From contig VSPN01000039.1 of assembly GCA_009775355.1 (NCBI GenBank), forward strand, positions 1 through 25,570: a stretch of DNA of 25,570 nt, given 5' to 3'. The notes under the pieces were generated by a model that saw only the letters and a list, made by a program, of their open reading frames with translations, did not search any database and was not told where the DNA came from. This document shows, one piece after another, positions 1 to 7,636 of the stretch (position 1 is the stretch's first letter; each line of letters opens with the position of its first letter). The translations under genes were made by a program, and so were the position numbers. This DNA is from Muribaculaceae bacterium (GTDB lineage Bacteria; Bacteroidota; Bacteroidia; Bacteroidales; Muribaculaceae).

Positions 1-128
1 GGGTTCTTTGTAAAGTTACAAAATATCTATAACTCTGCCAAATAATCAGTTAGCCATTAACTGAATATCCCTAAATTTGCATCGTCATCTGAGGTCTACA
101 GGCTTGAGGGAACTCGCCTCAGACACAC

Positions 129-467
129 TCAGTGGAACACTACCTCCTGTTCGGTTTGTATCGGTTCTGTATCGATTTGGTTCAGTTTTGCATCGCCCCT
201 GATAGACATGAAAATCTCACGATAGATAATAGCTGTAACACCTCCTTGCTCTACAGTAAATTCCGGTCGTTTAAGATTCGCCTTATCAAAGGCCTTCATT
301 ATCTTTTCGTAGCCGCGTCCCCATGCCTCAATAAAACCGGCACGATAGAAAACCTGTGCCATCTTTGGATTGCGCGGTTTGGAGGTATGCTTACTCATCA
401 GAGGCTCTACGGTATAATTTTCCGGCAACACTCCTTCGTTCTGATCATCATGCTACCTATAGATTTG
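129..467 (-). pseudogene. Remnant of AlbA_2/HATPase_c_4 (RecG-C-like) ATP-binding protein, C-terminus only
   Basis: About 100 residues remain, readable from a GTG at 431. They contain the block LPENYTVEPLMSKHTSKPRNP followed closely by FYRAGFIEAWGRGYEKI, which is the conserved C-terminal part of the widespread bacterial proteins with an AlbA_2 (Schlafen-like) N-terminal domain and a GHKL-like ATP-binding region, often annotated as transcriptional regulators or RecG C-terminal-like. Upstream in the same frame the family-like NEG residues continue for a few codons before a TAG at about 454-456, and no N-terminal domain is found in any frame up to the next gene. Intact members are usually several hundred residues long. 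I read it as a deletion remnant. The family match is from recalled motifs and could not be searched. Confidence 0.7.
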
Positions 468-531
468 ATGACAGCTCGAATTCAGCGGACAGTGTCTACT
501 GAATTAGTCTTCCAAAAATGTTACTAAATAT

Positions 532-2802
532 TCAATTTCGTAATGACTGCATCATTCGGTCTATTTGATCATCTTCTGCCTCAAAGCTACCTCGACTCTC
601 CCGATAATAATCCTCATCATAGTCATCCATTTCCACAGGAAGAGACGCTTCGATTTCTTCTAGGTGCTCAAAAGCCCTATCTAAAGAAAATCCATCTGGG
701 AGTCTTTTTGCTATTTCCTCATAAGTTTCCTTTTGTTGAGCGCACTCTGCTTCATTGGAAATACATGAATCCATATCCACAATCATTGCCTCTTCGAGAT
801 TTTCTACAAAAGTATCCGTAATGACATTTTCATTATATGATGAATTTAGCAAATCCATAAATGGAGCATAGTTATCCAATAGAATGTCCTCATCAGAGAG
901 TATAGACAATAAAGCTGTTAATTCAGCTGGATTTTGAGAAAAATCCATTGCTTTGATAATCTCAATCCTTGCGTAGAAGTTATCTGTATCACCATCTTTA
1001 ATTAGACTTATCAAGGGCTCTTTAATCTCACTTGATATGGATTTAAACAATATAGGAAAGCAATCAATAAATTGCTTTATAAATATAGCTCTGTCAAAAG
1101 TAGCTTTTTTTATACCTTCCGACGTTCTCTGCAACTTACAAGATTCTAAAGAGCCTTCTAAACAGTTATAAAATTTCTCAAGAAGGTACTTCATATTATT
1201 TACAGACACAGCGGAATAGTTATGCTGGAAATAATTCGAAAGCTTATAATTGTGCGATTCCGCCTCCGTAAACGCATATGTGATTTGTTCTGAGAAAAAG
1301 GACTTTTGAATCAACGCTTTTTGTATATTTTCATTTTGTCCAATATAATTTATCAAGAAATCACTGACTGATGGATTGTAGGTCGTCACTATTATCATAT
1401 TTTGATGCCTACGTGTTCTAATAAAGCAATCATGTAATAGTTTGACAATCTTATTCCATGTAGTATCGTCAAAAGAAAGAACCACACCCAGATCGGTATT
1501 TGAACAAAAATGTATATATGCCTTTTTCCAATCATCAATTGTGACCTGTTCTCCCATCGTAGAAAGAACAAGTAACGCATATTTACATTCTAGCGGTAGT
1601 TTATCAAAAGCAATTTCCCAAACCAAAAATGGATTTGTGAGAAGATGCTTAAATTGCGGCATAAAGTTATCTGGATCTGTGGTTTTCCACAGACCTTTAT
1701 CAATGTACGTTTCAATAATACGCGGATTATAATTATGATGATTGATTATATTATTATAATTCCGTCCTTTTAAAAATTGATTTATATAATCTTGAGGCAA
1801 TTCCGCATTTGCCATATGATTATATAGTATTTTTGCCTTAACGGCTTTCTTATATGCACCCACATCAAGGATACATTTTGCCATTTCGATATTCTCTGTA
1901 CGCATTTTTTCATAATGCGTTCGAGCCTCAGCCAATATATATTCACGCGTCGTTAAGATAAAAGCCTTCGACTTATCTGAGCGTATTTGTCGTATAAATG
2001 TCATTAATTTTTGAGCAAAGCCTGTACCGCTATCTTCAAAAACACTCGCGCCAAGGAAATCATCGAAGAAGAAAACCTGTTTCTTATCTCGTTTAAATAA
2101 TTTTGCCGCAGTATCGATATCTCCTGAAAGATTAATAAATTCTTCAAAGCCATTTGCGAGATAATCGTAGACTAACATCCTAGCCAATGTAGTTTTGCCA
2201 ATTCCGGGAATACCCGATATTATCACATAATTATGATTTTTAAGAATTTCACGGGCTTTATCAAAACTATCATTCATCACATACGTCGATATATGTGCTT
2301 TTATATCTTCCAGTTCGAAATCAGACCACAAAACAGGAGCTTTGTAAAGAATATTCTCTAGTACCGCAGTGCTTGTTAACCATAATTTATAGTATTGTTT
2401 CTCAACTTCACAATGTCGTCCAAGCAAATTGTTAAGATCATCGTTGCCAAATATGTCAGCTACATCCTTAATATATGGTGCAAATAAATGCTTGATCTCT
2501 TCCTTATTTGCAGGAGTAAGACCAACGGATGTTGACACATAATATCTTTCAGGATTCAATCTTCTTACCTTTACTACCTCTCCTTTTAGATTTGACAATA
2601 AAGAACTATAGTCTTTATACCTTTTTGCTTGAATAATTGCTTTTCCACCATTATTTGTCGAACATCTTAAATCAATCCCCCCATCTCGCCCTGATGTGAA
2701 TGATTCTATAAAGCAATCCCACTCTTTCTGCAATAAATCGCGAGTGAGTTCCTCAAATTCGCTTGGTTGTAATACATGAAAATCGTAAGTTGCCATAATC
2801 AT
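532..2802 (-). CDS. Mrr-like restriction endonuclease fused to a STAND-type (nSTAND3-like) NTPase
   Basis: This 756-residue protein starts with a Mrr-type restriction endonuclease domain (about residues 8-130): a helical FEELTRDLL segment, then SGRDGGIDLR with Asp44 and IIQAKRY with Gln58 and Lys60, together a D...QxK nuclease site. A P-loop NTPase follows: Walker A GIPGIGKTT (197-205), Walker B QVFFFDD (242-248) and a LTTRE sensor-like segment near 284. The remaining 400 residues are mostly helical and end in an acidic tail. The order nuclease then STAND NTPase is typical of proteins that sense phage and then cleave nucleic acid (Avs/nSTAND3-type; known for the families). The C-terminal half, presumably the sensor, is not recognised. 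Start is ATG 2802; Met3 at 2796 is equally possible. It lies 15 bases after the AAA gene, so probably co-transcribed. It is AT-rich compared with the genes further right. Confidence 0.85.
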   Translation of the reverse strand: MIMATYDFHVLQPSEFEELTRDLLQKEWDCFIESFTSGRDGGIDLRCSTNNGGKAIIQAKRYKDYSSLLSNLKGEVVKVRRLNPERYYVSTSVGLTPANKEEIKHLFAPYIKDVADIFGNDDLNNLLGRHCEVEKQYYKLWLTSTAVLENILYKAPVLWSDFELEDIKAHISTYVMNDSFDKAREILKNHNYVIISGIPGIGKTTLARMLVYDYLANGFEEFINLSGDIDTAAKLFKRDKKQVFFFDDFLGASVFEDSGTGFAQKLMTFIRQIRSDKSKAFILTTREYILAEARTHYEKMRTENIEMAKCILDVGAYKKAVKAKILYNHMANAELPQDYINQFLKGRNYNNIINHHNYNPRIIETYIDKGLWKTTDPDNFMPQFKHLLTNPFLVWEIAFDKLPLECKYALLVLSTMGEQVTIDDWKKAYIHFCSNTDLGVVLSFDDTTWNKIVKLLHDCFIRTRRHQNMIIVTTYNPSVSDFLINYIGQNENIQKALIQKSFFSEQITYAFTEAESHNYKLSNYFQHNYSAVSVNNMKYLLEKFYNCLEGSLESCKLQRTSEGIKKATFDRAIFIKQFIDCFPILFKSISSEIKEPLISLIKDGDTDNFYARIEIIKAMDFSQNPAELTALLSILSDEDILLDNYAPFMDLLNSSYNENVITDTFVENLEEAMIVDMDSCISNEAECAQQKETYEEIAKRLPDGFSLDRAFEHLEEIEASLPVEMDDYDEDYYRESRGSFEAEDDQIDRMMQSLRN

Positions 2803-2817
2803 CTATTTTATATAAAG

Positions 2818-4149
2818 TTATAAGAAAAGTGTCATATAAGCCGGAAGATAGGTTATGCTTTCCTCTTTACGCAAATCTTTTGTATAGATAAGGTAACGCT
2901 TATTTACCCGTGATGAGAATTTATCGCAGAACAGGTCAAGAGACTTGTGGGTTTTATAGCCGGATGACTTCACTTCTATCGGCTCTATCTTTGTCCCGGT
3001 GGAAAGGAGGAAGTCTACCTCGTAAAGGTGGTTGCTTGTCTCTGACGGCCACGTATAGTAATATAGTTCGTGTCCATTGGCCTTTAGCATCTGGGCAACT
3101 ATATTCTCATATACATATCCGAGGTCAGCACTCAATTTATCCGAGAGTAATTTTTCATAAATAATGTTCTCGGTGAACTTCTTGTCCCAGAACGCAAGGG
3201 TGATGAATAGACCGGTGTCACAAAGATACATCTTGAAGCGATCGGATGAGCGATGAAGTGCCATACCAACATTAGGATCATTGGCATGATAAGCGATATT
3301 TACGACCATTGAATCCTGCATGTCGTATATCTGCTCCCTCAATCGGTCAAGTCGCACCCCTTCTGTCGCTGAGTACACTTGGTATCGTGCATAATTGTTG
3401 GCCAACTGGGAGGGTATGGACATGAACATTTTCGAAGTATTTCCGGAAGGATCTATCTTGATGAAATCCTGTTCATACAGTTTGATTATGGAACGCTTCA
3501 TCATATCAACCTTTTCCATATTATTCGTTTCGAGATATGCCTTTACTGCCTGTGGCATTCCTCCTATAAGCATATATAACCGGAATTGCTTCATCTCGTT
3601 ACGATTACCGGCATCTCCAAGACCTTTACAACTATCGAAGAATTTATGCAACAAAGGAATGGCTACTTTATTTCCAAGAGCCCAGTTAAATTCTTCATAA
3701 TCCATAGGGTACAGGGACATATCGTGTTCTTCACTTGGAATTAGAATTCCTTTTACGTTCTGACGTATTGAGATAAGTGAGCCTGTCTCTATATAGTCAT
3801 AGCGCCCATCTTCAATCAAATATTTAATAGCCTGACGAGCTTTAGGACAATTCTGAACTTCATCAAAAATGATTACGGAATTTCTATCATATAACTCCAC
3901 TCCGAAAATCATCTGTAATCGCATGAACAGATAGTCAAGATTTGATATGTCTTCAAATAAATCCCGAACCTCTTGCCTACAGCTTGTGAAATCAATGGCA
4001 ATGTATGACTTATATTCGCTTTCTGCAAAAGTTCGGGCAAGCGTAGATTTTCCAACACGCCTTGCTCCCTTTATGAGCAATGCAGTTTGACCACCGGACT
4101 CATGCTTCCACTGAAGCATATCATTATATAGTTTCCTCTTGAAGATCAT
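2818..4149 (-). CDS. AAA_14 / DUF4143 family ATPase
   Basis: A 443-residue member of the large bacterial AAA_14-DUF4143 family. Seen: Walker A GARRVGKS (28-35), Walker B VIIFDEVQ, sensor segment YIETGS, and in the C-terminal part a VDFLL...IEVKSS pair that resembles a PD-(D/E)xK nuclease core, as is usual for DUF4143. The function of the family is not firmly known; members occur in many copies in Bacteroidales genomes, often near mobile or defence genes. The open frame extends to 4224, but those extra codons run across a -33/-7 promoter (4171-4202) and repeat units, so I place the start at ATG 4149, where the typical FKRKLYNDMLQWK begins. It is the first gene of a probable two-gene operon with the nuclease-STAND protein. 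Confidence 0.85.
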   Translation of the reverse strand: MIFKRKLYNDMLQWKHESGGQTALLIKGARRVGKSTLARTFAESEYKSYIAIDFTSCRQEVRDLFEDISNLDYLFMRLQMIFGVELYDRNSVIIFDEVQNCPKARQAIKYLIEDGRYDYIETGSLISIRQNVKGILIPSEEHDMSLYPMDYEEFNWALGNKVAIPLLHKFFDSCKGLGDAGNRNEMKQFRLYMLIGGMPQAVKAYLETNNMEKVDMMKRSIIKLYEQDFIKIDPSGNTSKMFMSIPSQLANNYARYQVYSATEGVRLDRLREQIYDMQDSMVVNIAYHANDPNVGMALHRSSDRFKMYLCDTGLFITLAFWDKKFTENIIYEKLLSDKLSADLGYVYENIVAQMLKANGHELYYYTWPSETSNHLYEVDFLLSTGTKIEPIEVKSSGYKTHKSLDLFCDKFSSRVNKRYLIYTKDLRKEESITYLPAYMTLFL

Positions 4150-4170
4150 ATACGAATTTGTTTTCAAGGG

Positions 4171-4202
4171 CAAAGATAATAATTCTGACGCTATCCCCCA
4201 AA
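4171..4202 (-). promoter_or_regulatory. Bacteroidetes-type promoter of the ATPase/nuclease-STAND operon
   Basis: On the minus strand TTTG (4202-4199) is followed after exactly 20 bases by TATCTTTG (4178-4171), matching the Bacteroidetes -33 TTTG / -7 TAnnTTTG pattern. It lies 21 bases before ATG 4149. The repeat unit beginning at 4186 fills most of the spacer, so a factor bound there would interfere with transcription. Confidence 0.7.
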
Positions 4203-4265
4203 TTATATATCCGTAAAATGACACTATCCCCTAAAAGTATCTTGCCAATTATGTCACTGTCCCCC
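4186..4265. repeat. Three direct repeats at exact 33-base spacing between two divergent promoters
   Basis: The core TGACGCTATCCCC starts at 4186, TGACACTATCCCC at 4219 and TGTCACTGTCCCC at 4252, giving the same 33-base step twice. All three have the same orientation; the sequence between cores is AT-rich and poorly conserved. Unit 1 lies between the -33 and -7 boxes of the leftward promoter; unit 3 ends 20 bases before the -33 box of the rightward cassette promoter. Two readings are possible: operator sites for a regulator (33 bases is close to three helical turns), or the multiple terminal repeats of an IS21-type insertion sequence end. No transposase gene is present in the window. Confidence 0.7.
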
Positions 4266-4284
4266 ATTTTTAGACAAAACAAAC

Positions 4285-4315
4285 TTGCAACTATAACAAA
4301 AAATCGCTACTTTTG
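4285..4315 (+). promoter_or_regulatory. Bacteroidetes-type promoter of the phage-like cassette
   Basis: TTG (4285-4287), a 20-base spacer and TACTTTTG (4308-4315) fit the host -33/-7 consensus. The leader to ATG 4450 is about 130 bases. It contains a perfect ten-base palindrome GGACGCGTCC (4384-4393) and a second -7 like box TAATTTTG (4408-4415) without a good -33 partner. Transcription by the housekeeping host sigma factor is therefore plausible. Confidence 0.65.
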
Positions 4316-4449
4316 TATTAAGTAAATAATGGGTGCTTTAAGATAATCAATGCAGTAGGCCCGCGACGGGTGTAAACGGATATGGACGCGTCCTGCTGCG
4401 GCCTGTGTAATTTTGTGGCGTAAACGATTTGCAATTTAAAATTAAGATC

Positions 4450-5013
4450 ATGTTTATGCTTAGAAAAAGAAAACAGCAGGCCGACGTGCAGGATGCTCCG
4501 GCGGCAGTGGATGCGGACAGAAGAGTGGAGGATGCGCATGATTCCTCTGAAGATCCGACAGCGGAAAACGCGGAAGAAGATGTTGCCGACGAACAGCCGG
4601 ACGATAAACCGACCGACGATGGAACGACGGCGGAAGATGGTGTGGAGACCGTAGAACCGGCTGCCGCCGATGCTGTCAGTGCGGTGGAAGCGTTCGGTGC
4701 GTGGCTTGAGGAGAACGTGACTGAAGAAGAGGTCAGGCGCGACGCCCTTTCGGCCATGTCGATGATCGTCACCGCAGTCTCGACCGGAGTCTATGACGAT
4801 GCCTTCTTCCGGATCGTGTCAAAAGGCGCGGACTATGACCGTGCGGTGCGCGAGGCGGAGGAGAACGGCGAGATACGAGGCCGCAACGCGAGCATCGACG
4901 AACTGATGGCCGACGAATATGGCGACGACGGAGTGCCCCATCCCTCGCAGAGCGGAGGCGGATCGTGCGCCCGTGCGGCAAGCATCTTCGACATAGCGCG
5001 CGAGGCATACTGA
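4450..5013 (+). CDS. Acidic scaffold-like protein of phage-like cassette
   Basis: A 187-residue protein with a short basic start (MFMLRKRK), then about 65 residues very rich in Asp, Glu and Ala with little predicted structure, then a helical region (about 80-150) and a conserved-looking tail with GRNASIDELM and ASIFDIAREAY. I recall similar tails in small proteins of Bacteroides phages, but the function is not established. Its position directly before the capsid-like gene and its acidic, low-complexity nature suggest a capsid scaffold or chaperone; this is inference. The frame is open from 4429, but ATG 4450 starts with the more usual charged residues; the upstream ATG at 4429 cannot be excluded. 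Confidence 0.7.
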   Translation: MFMLRKRKQQADVQDAPAAVDADRRVEDAHDSSEDPTAENAEEDVADEQPDDKPTDDGTTAEDGVETVEPAAADAVSAVEAFGAWLEENVTEEEVRRDALSAMSMIVTAVSTGVYDDAFFRIVSKGADYDRAVREAEENGEIRGRNASIDELMADEYGDDGVPHPSQSGGGSCARAASIFDIAREAY

Positions 5014-5022
5014 CGCGCGCAA

Positions 5023-5114
5023 AAACGCGCACAGCACATGCGAAACGCGCACAAAACGCGCACAGTACATACGAAACGCGCACAGCACGCACGAAACGCG
5101 CACGAAACGCGCAC
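5023..5114 (+). repeat. Six AAACGCGCAC repeats in the spacer before the capsid gene
   Basis: Exact copies of AAACGCGCAC begin at 5023, 5043, 5054, 5074, 5094 and 5105, so the steps are 20, 11, 20, 20 and 11 bases. The longer steps contain an additional CAGYAC-like piece. The array fills most of the gap between the acidic protein (stop 5013) and the capsid start (5152). It is GC-rich while the following 35 bases before the start codon are AT-rich. No function can be assigned; options are a protein binding array, a nucleic acid recognition signal or a slippage product. Confidence 0.85.
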
Positions 5115-5151
5115 AATCATACTTACAATTTAATCACTAAAAACAGATTTC

Positions 5152-6684
5152 ATGGCAGAGACAACAGTAAAGGCCGTGGCGGGAAGCGCCGGTCTTGAGA
5201 CACGTGTGCCCGGAGAGGCAACAACAGTATCGGCGGCAGCCGAGGCGACAGGCGGACTGGCCGCCGGCAATTTCATCGAAAGCGACATCGACGACGAACT
5301 CTTCCGGTTCAACAGCGACGACACCCCGCTTATGAATCTTATGCTCCGCGCCAAGCGCGTCAAGGTGAACAGTCCGGAAGTCGACCACTTCATGATCGAC
5401 GAGGCCCGCAGCCAGGTGGTGGTGACCCACACCGTCGACGCTGCCGTCGACGCTGCCGGCCAGCTTCAGGCCGTGCTTCCGCTGCGCGCATCCGACCAGA
5501 CGATACCGAGACCTTACTCCACACTTCTGGTCAAGGGAGTGAACGGATATGACGAGTCTGGCCGCGAGGAGACCCCTGGCAAGGAGCTGATGCTTTTCGT
5601 GACGGGCTACGACCCGACGACCAACAACCCGGTGGTGCGGGCCGTCAACGGTCCGCGGGCCAACACAAGCGACGAGGTCTGCTCGGTGCCCTCCATACCG
5701 AAAGACACGGTGTGCGTGGTGCTCGCCAATTCCCTCTACGAGACGCAGAAAGAGGTAGATCCCGAACTGATAGTGCCTCAGCCCACAAGGATCTATCTCC
5801 AGAAGCGGGGCATGAACCAGGTCGTGTCAGACTACTTCGAGAGCCAGCGCAAGCGCATACCCTTCTCGAAGGCGATAATCGCCGAACAGGCCATAGCCAG
5901 CTTCAAGGTGCGCGGCAACCGCACACTGTGGGCCGGACGCGCCGGCAAGTTCAAGGTCAACGTGCCGAGGATGGGAATGCAGACCGTCTATTGCACCGAA
6001 GGTCTCCGCTGGCAGTTCAAGCGCGAGCTGCAGCATCAGGGGAAGTGGACTGTAGAGCGGATCATCGCGCTCGCCAAGATGTTCTTCACCGGCGAGGATG
6101 TGCCGAAGACCGCCCTTCTGCTGGCCGGAAAGAACCTTCTCGAACAGATACAGTGCATCGACTTCTCGAAGCATCCCGAGATACAGATCACGACAAAAGT
6201 GAATTCCGTGGGCTGGAGCGTGACGAATTTCCACACCGTGTTCGGAGACATCGAGATCAAGCGCGAGCCGACGCTCGACCGTCTCGGCTGGAGCAACAGC
6301 GGCGCACTGATCGGCGAGAACAGGCTCGTGCATTACGTCTACAGCGCGGAACACAGTTTCAGCGACCGTGTCGAAGGGGAGGAGGCCACAAGAAACGGCA
6401 TACTCATCTGGGACGCACTCGCGCTGAAAGGTGGATGCCACATCTGGATCGACGGCGAAGGCACCGGTGGAAGCGACGACATACTCTCCTTCCGTATCTG
6501 GGAATCTGAAGAGGCTCCCGATGACGCGCAGCAGGGCGACATCTACTATCTGTCGTGCGACTGTCCGGGCATTTCGCCTCAGGCGCGTGCAGGGCAGATG
6601 TGGCAGCTCTCGATGGAGACCGGCAGCGATCTCAAGCCTGTCATGGTCTGGTCGGAATACAAGGGGGAGCTTTCTCTTGAGTGA
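5152..6684 (+). CDS. HK97-fold-type major capsid protein-like
   Basis: A 510-residue protein. After a disordered, Ala/Thr-rich N-terminus comes DELFRFNSDDTPLMNLMLRAK (about 48-68), then VDHFMIDE. This resembles the start of the capsid proteins of Bacteroidetes tailed phages, in which a TPL(x)nLm..ak segment precedes the fold. The middle has a helical block WTVERIIALAKMFFTGED, and the C-terminal half carries KVNSVGWSVTNFHTVFGDIEI and an RLGWSNSGALIGENRLVHY strand-rich segment, as in the P-domain/A-domain region of such capsids. Length fits the 400-500+ residues of that group. I see no attached protease. Assignment rests on recalled patterns; a structure prediction would be decisive. Untranslated spacers of 138 and 113 bases isolate it from both neighbours, suggesting independent control of its amount. 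Confidence 0.65.
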   Translation: MAETTVKAVAGSAGLETRVPGEATTVSAAAEATGGLAAGNFIESDIDDELFRFNSDDTPLMNLMLRAKRVKVNSPEVDHFMIDEARSQVVVTHTVDAAVDAAGQLQAVLPLRASDQTIPRPYSTLLVKGVNGYDESGREETPGKELMLFVTGYDPTTNNPVVRAVNGPRANTSDEVCSVPSIPKDTVCVVLANSLYETQKEVDPELIVPQPTRIYLQKRGMNQVVSDYFESQRKRIPFSKAIIAEQAIASFKVRGNRTLWAGRAGKFKVNVPRMGMQTVYCTEGLRWQFKRELQHQGKWTVERIIALAKMFFTGEDVPKTALLLAGKNLLEQIQCIDFSKHPEIQITTKVNSVGWSVTNFHTVFGDIEIKREPTLDRLGWSNSGALIGENRLVHYVYSAEHSFSDRVEGEEATRNGILIWDALALKGGCHIWIDGEGTGGSDDILSFRIWESEEAPDDAQQGDIYYLSCDCPGISPQARAGQMWQLSMETGSDLKPVMVWSEYKGELSLE

Positions 6685-6693
6685 CGGCGCCGC

Positions 6694-6728
6694 GTGACAG
6701 ACCGGTTTCCTCGTGACCGGTCTGTCAC
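6694..6728 (+). terminator. Perfect 13-bp hairpin after capsid-like gene
   Basis: GTGACAGACCGGT (6694-6706) is exactly complementary to 6716-6728 with a nine-base loop, ten bases after the capsid stop. No T-run follows, so it is not a typical intrinsic terminator; it may protect the 3' end of the capsid message or partially stop transcription. A CA-rich low-complexity stretch (about 6738-6780) follows up to the next start codon. Confidence 0.6.
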
Positions 6729-6797
6729 CCGTCCCGGACCATACATACACACGAAAACACACACGCATACACACAAAAACGTAAAGCAGAAAAGACT

Positions 6798-7055
6798 ATG
6801 AATTCAAACAGACAGAAAATGCCCCAGACGCCGGTTCCTCGCCGGGCTGTCTATGGAGTCTATGGCCTGACGGAGTGGCAGGTGCTGATACCTGCGGGGC
6901 GGGCCAAGGTGAGGATACGGTTCACCGGGGGATCACTGAGCGGATATGGAATCGTGCCGGCCACGTTCGCGACATCCAATCCTTACATACAGCGGCTCGT
7001 GCAGAACAGTCCGGAATTCCGGAGCCGCCGGATCAGGCTGATCGAGTGCCGATGA
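6798..7055 (+). CDS. Small protein of phage-like cassette (85 residues)
   Basis: An 85-residue basic protein between the capsid-like and connector-like genes. The N-terminus is Pro/Arg-rich; the rest has a compact strand-rich look (WQVLIPAGRAKVRIRFTGG) followed by ATFATSNPYIQRLVQNSPEF and RIRLIE. Small proteins with a similar PATF.T..P..Q..I..SPEF pattern occur in Bacteroides prophages as I recall, without known function. It could be a head-decoration or neck component. Its stop overlaps the next start by four bases (ATGA, 7052-7055), so translation is probably coupled. I cannot name it further. Confidence 0.75.
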   Translation: MNSNRQKMPQTPVPRRAVYGVYGLTEWQVLIPAGRAKVRIRFTGGSLSGYGIVPATFATSNPYIQRLVQNSPEFRSRRIRLIECR

Positions 7056-7636
7056 CCTACAGCATCGATGAGATCGGGGAGCGCGTCTATGCGCTCCTCG
7101 ATGAAAACCGCGCAATCATGACCGAGCGCGTCGAGTATTGCGATCCCGGAGCATCGCCCGACACGCTGATCACGATGCTTCTGCCCGATGTGGCACGCGA
7201 GGTTCTGACTTCAGCTTCTATGGCGATGCTCGACGAGTGCCGCAGTCTGCGGTCGGCGGCGGTGTCGCGCAATGCGGAAACCGGAGTCTGCGCATGCGTG
7301 CTGCCGTCAGACTGCCTGCGCGTCATATACCTGCGCATGGATGACTGGGCGACCGGAATCGACGCGCTGCTCGACACTTCGGGATATGAATACAGACTCA
7401 GATTTTCAGACGGCGTGCGCGGCACGCGGCGGAGATCGCGGCCCGGGGCGGCAGTCAGGCGGAAAGGCGCCGTCAGGATTCTCGAGATATTCGGATCAGA
7501 GGCCGGAAAGGTCGCCGAGCTCGACTACGTGGCGGTTCCGGTCATTGCCGACAGCAAGACGGATCTGCCTCCCGGAATCTTCTCCGAGGTGTGCTCGCGG
7601 CTTGCCGCAAGGATAAAGGAGATAACAGCGAAATGA
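7052..7636 (+). CDS. Head-tail connector-like protein
   Basis: A 194-residue protein. The frame is open from 6875, but the ATG at 7052 forms an ATGA overlap with the preceding gene and gives a sensible N-terminus (MTYSIDEIGERVYALLDEN). An N-terminal helical part (1-75) with LLPDVAREVLTSASM is followed by LPSDCLRVIYLRMDDW (about 89-104) and a strand-rich, basic segment, then a C-terminal helix. An opening helical bundle followed by a P..c.Rv..lr..dW segment is seen in head-tail adaptor proteins of tailed phages; this match is tentative. It ends in another ATGA overlap with the holin-like gene (7633-7636). Confidence 0.6.
   Translation: MTYSIDEIGERVYALLDENRAIMTERVEYCDPGASPDTLITMLLPDVAREVLTSASMAMLDECRSLRSAAVSRNAETGVCACVLPSDCLRVIYLRMDDWATGIDALLDTSGYEYRLRFSDGVRGTRRRSRPGAAVRRKGAVRILEIFGSEAGKVAELDYVAVPVIADSKTDLPPGIFSEVCSRLAARIKEITAK

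Noticed and set aside
72..79. TAAATTTG -7 like box on the plus strand
   Set aside because: No -33 partner and no plausible rightward gene follows.
4150..4224. 25-residue N-terminal extension of the DUF4143 ATPase
   Set aside because: Runs across the promoter and repeat units; the family N-terminus begins at ATG 4149.
4186..4265. CRISPR-like array
   Set aside because: Only three short degenerate cores, no conserved full repeat and no cas genes.
4769..5120. Cys/Arg-rich minus-strand frames with repeated CAFRAR-like units
   Set aside because: Produced by reading the AAACGCGCAC array backwards; no evidence of translation.
5827..6774. 315-codon frame on the minus strand
   Set aside because: Antisense to the capsid-like gene and continuing through its hairpin and CA-rich spacer; shadow frame.
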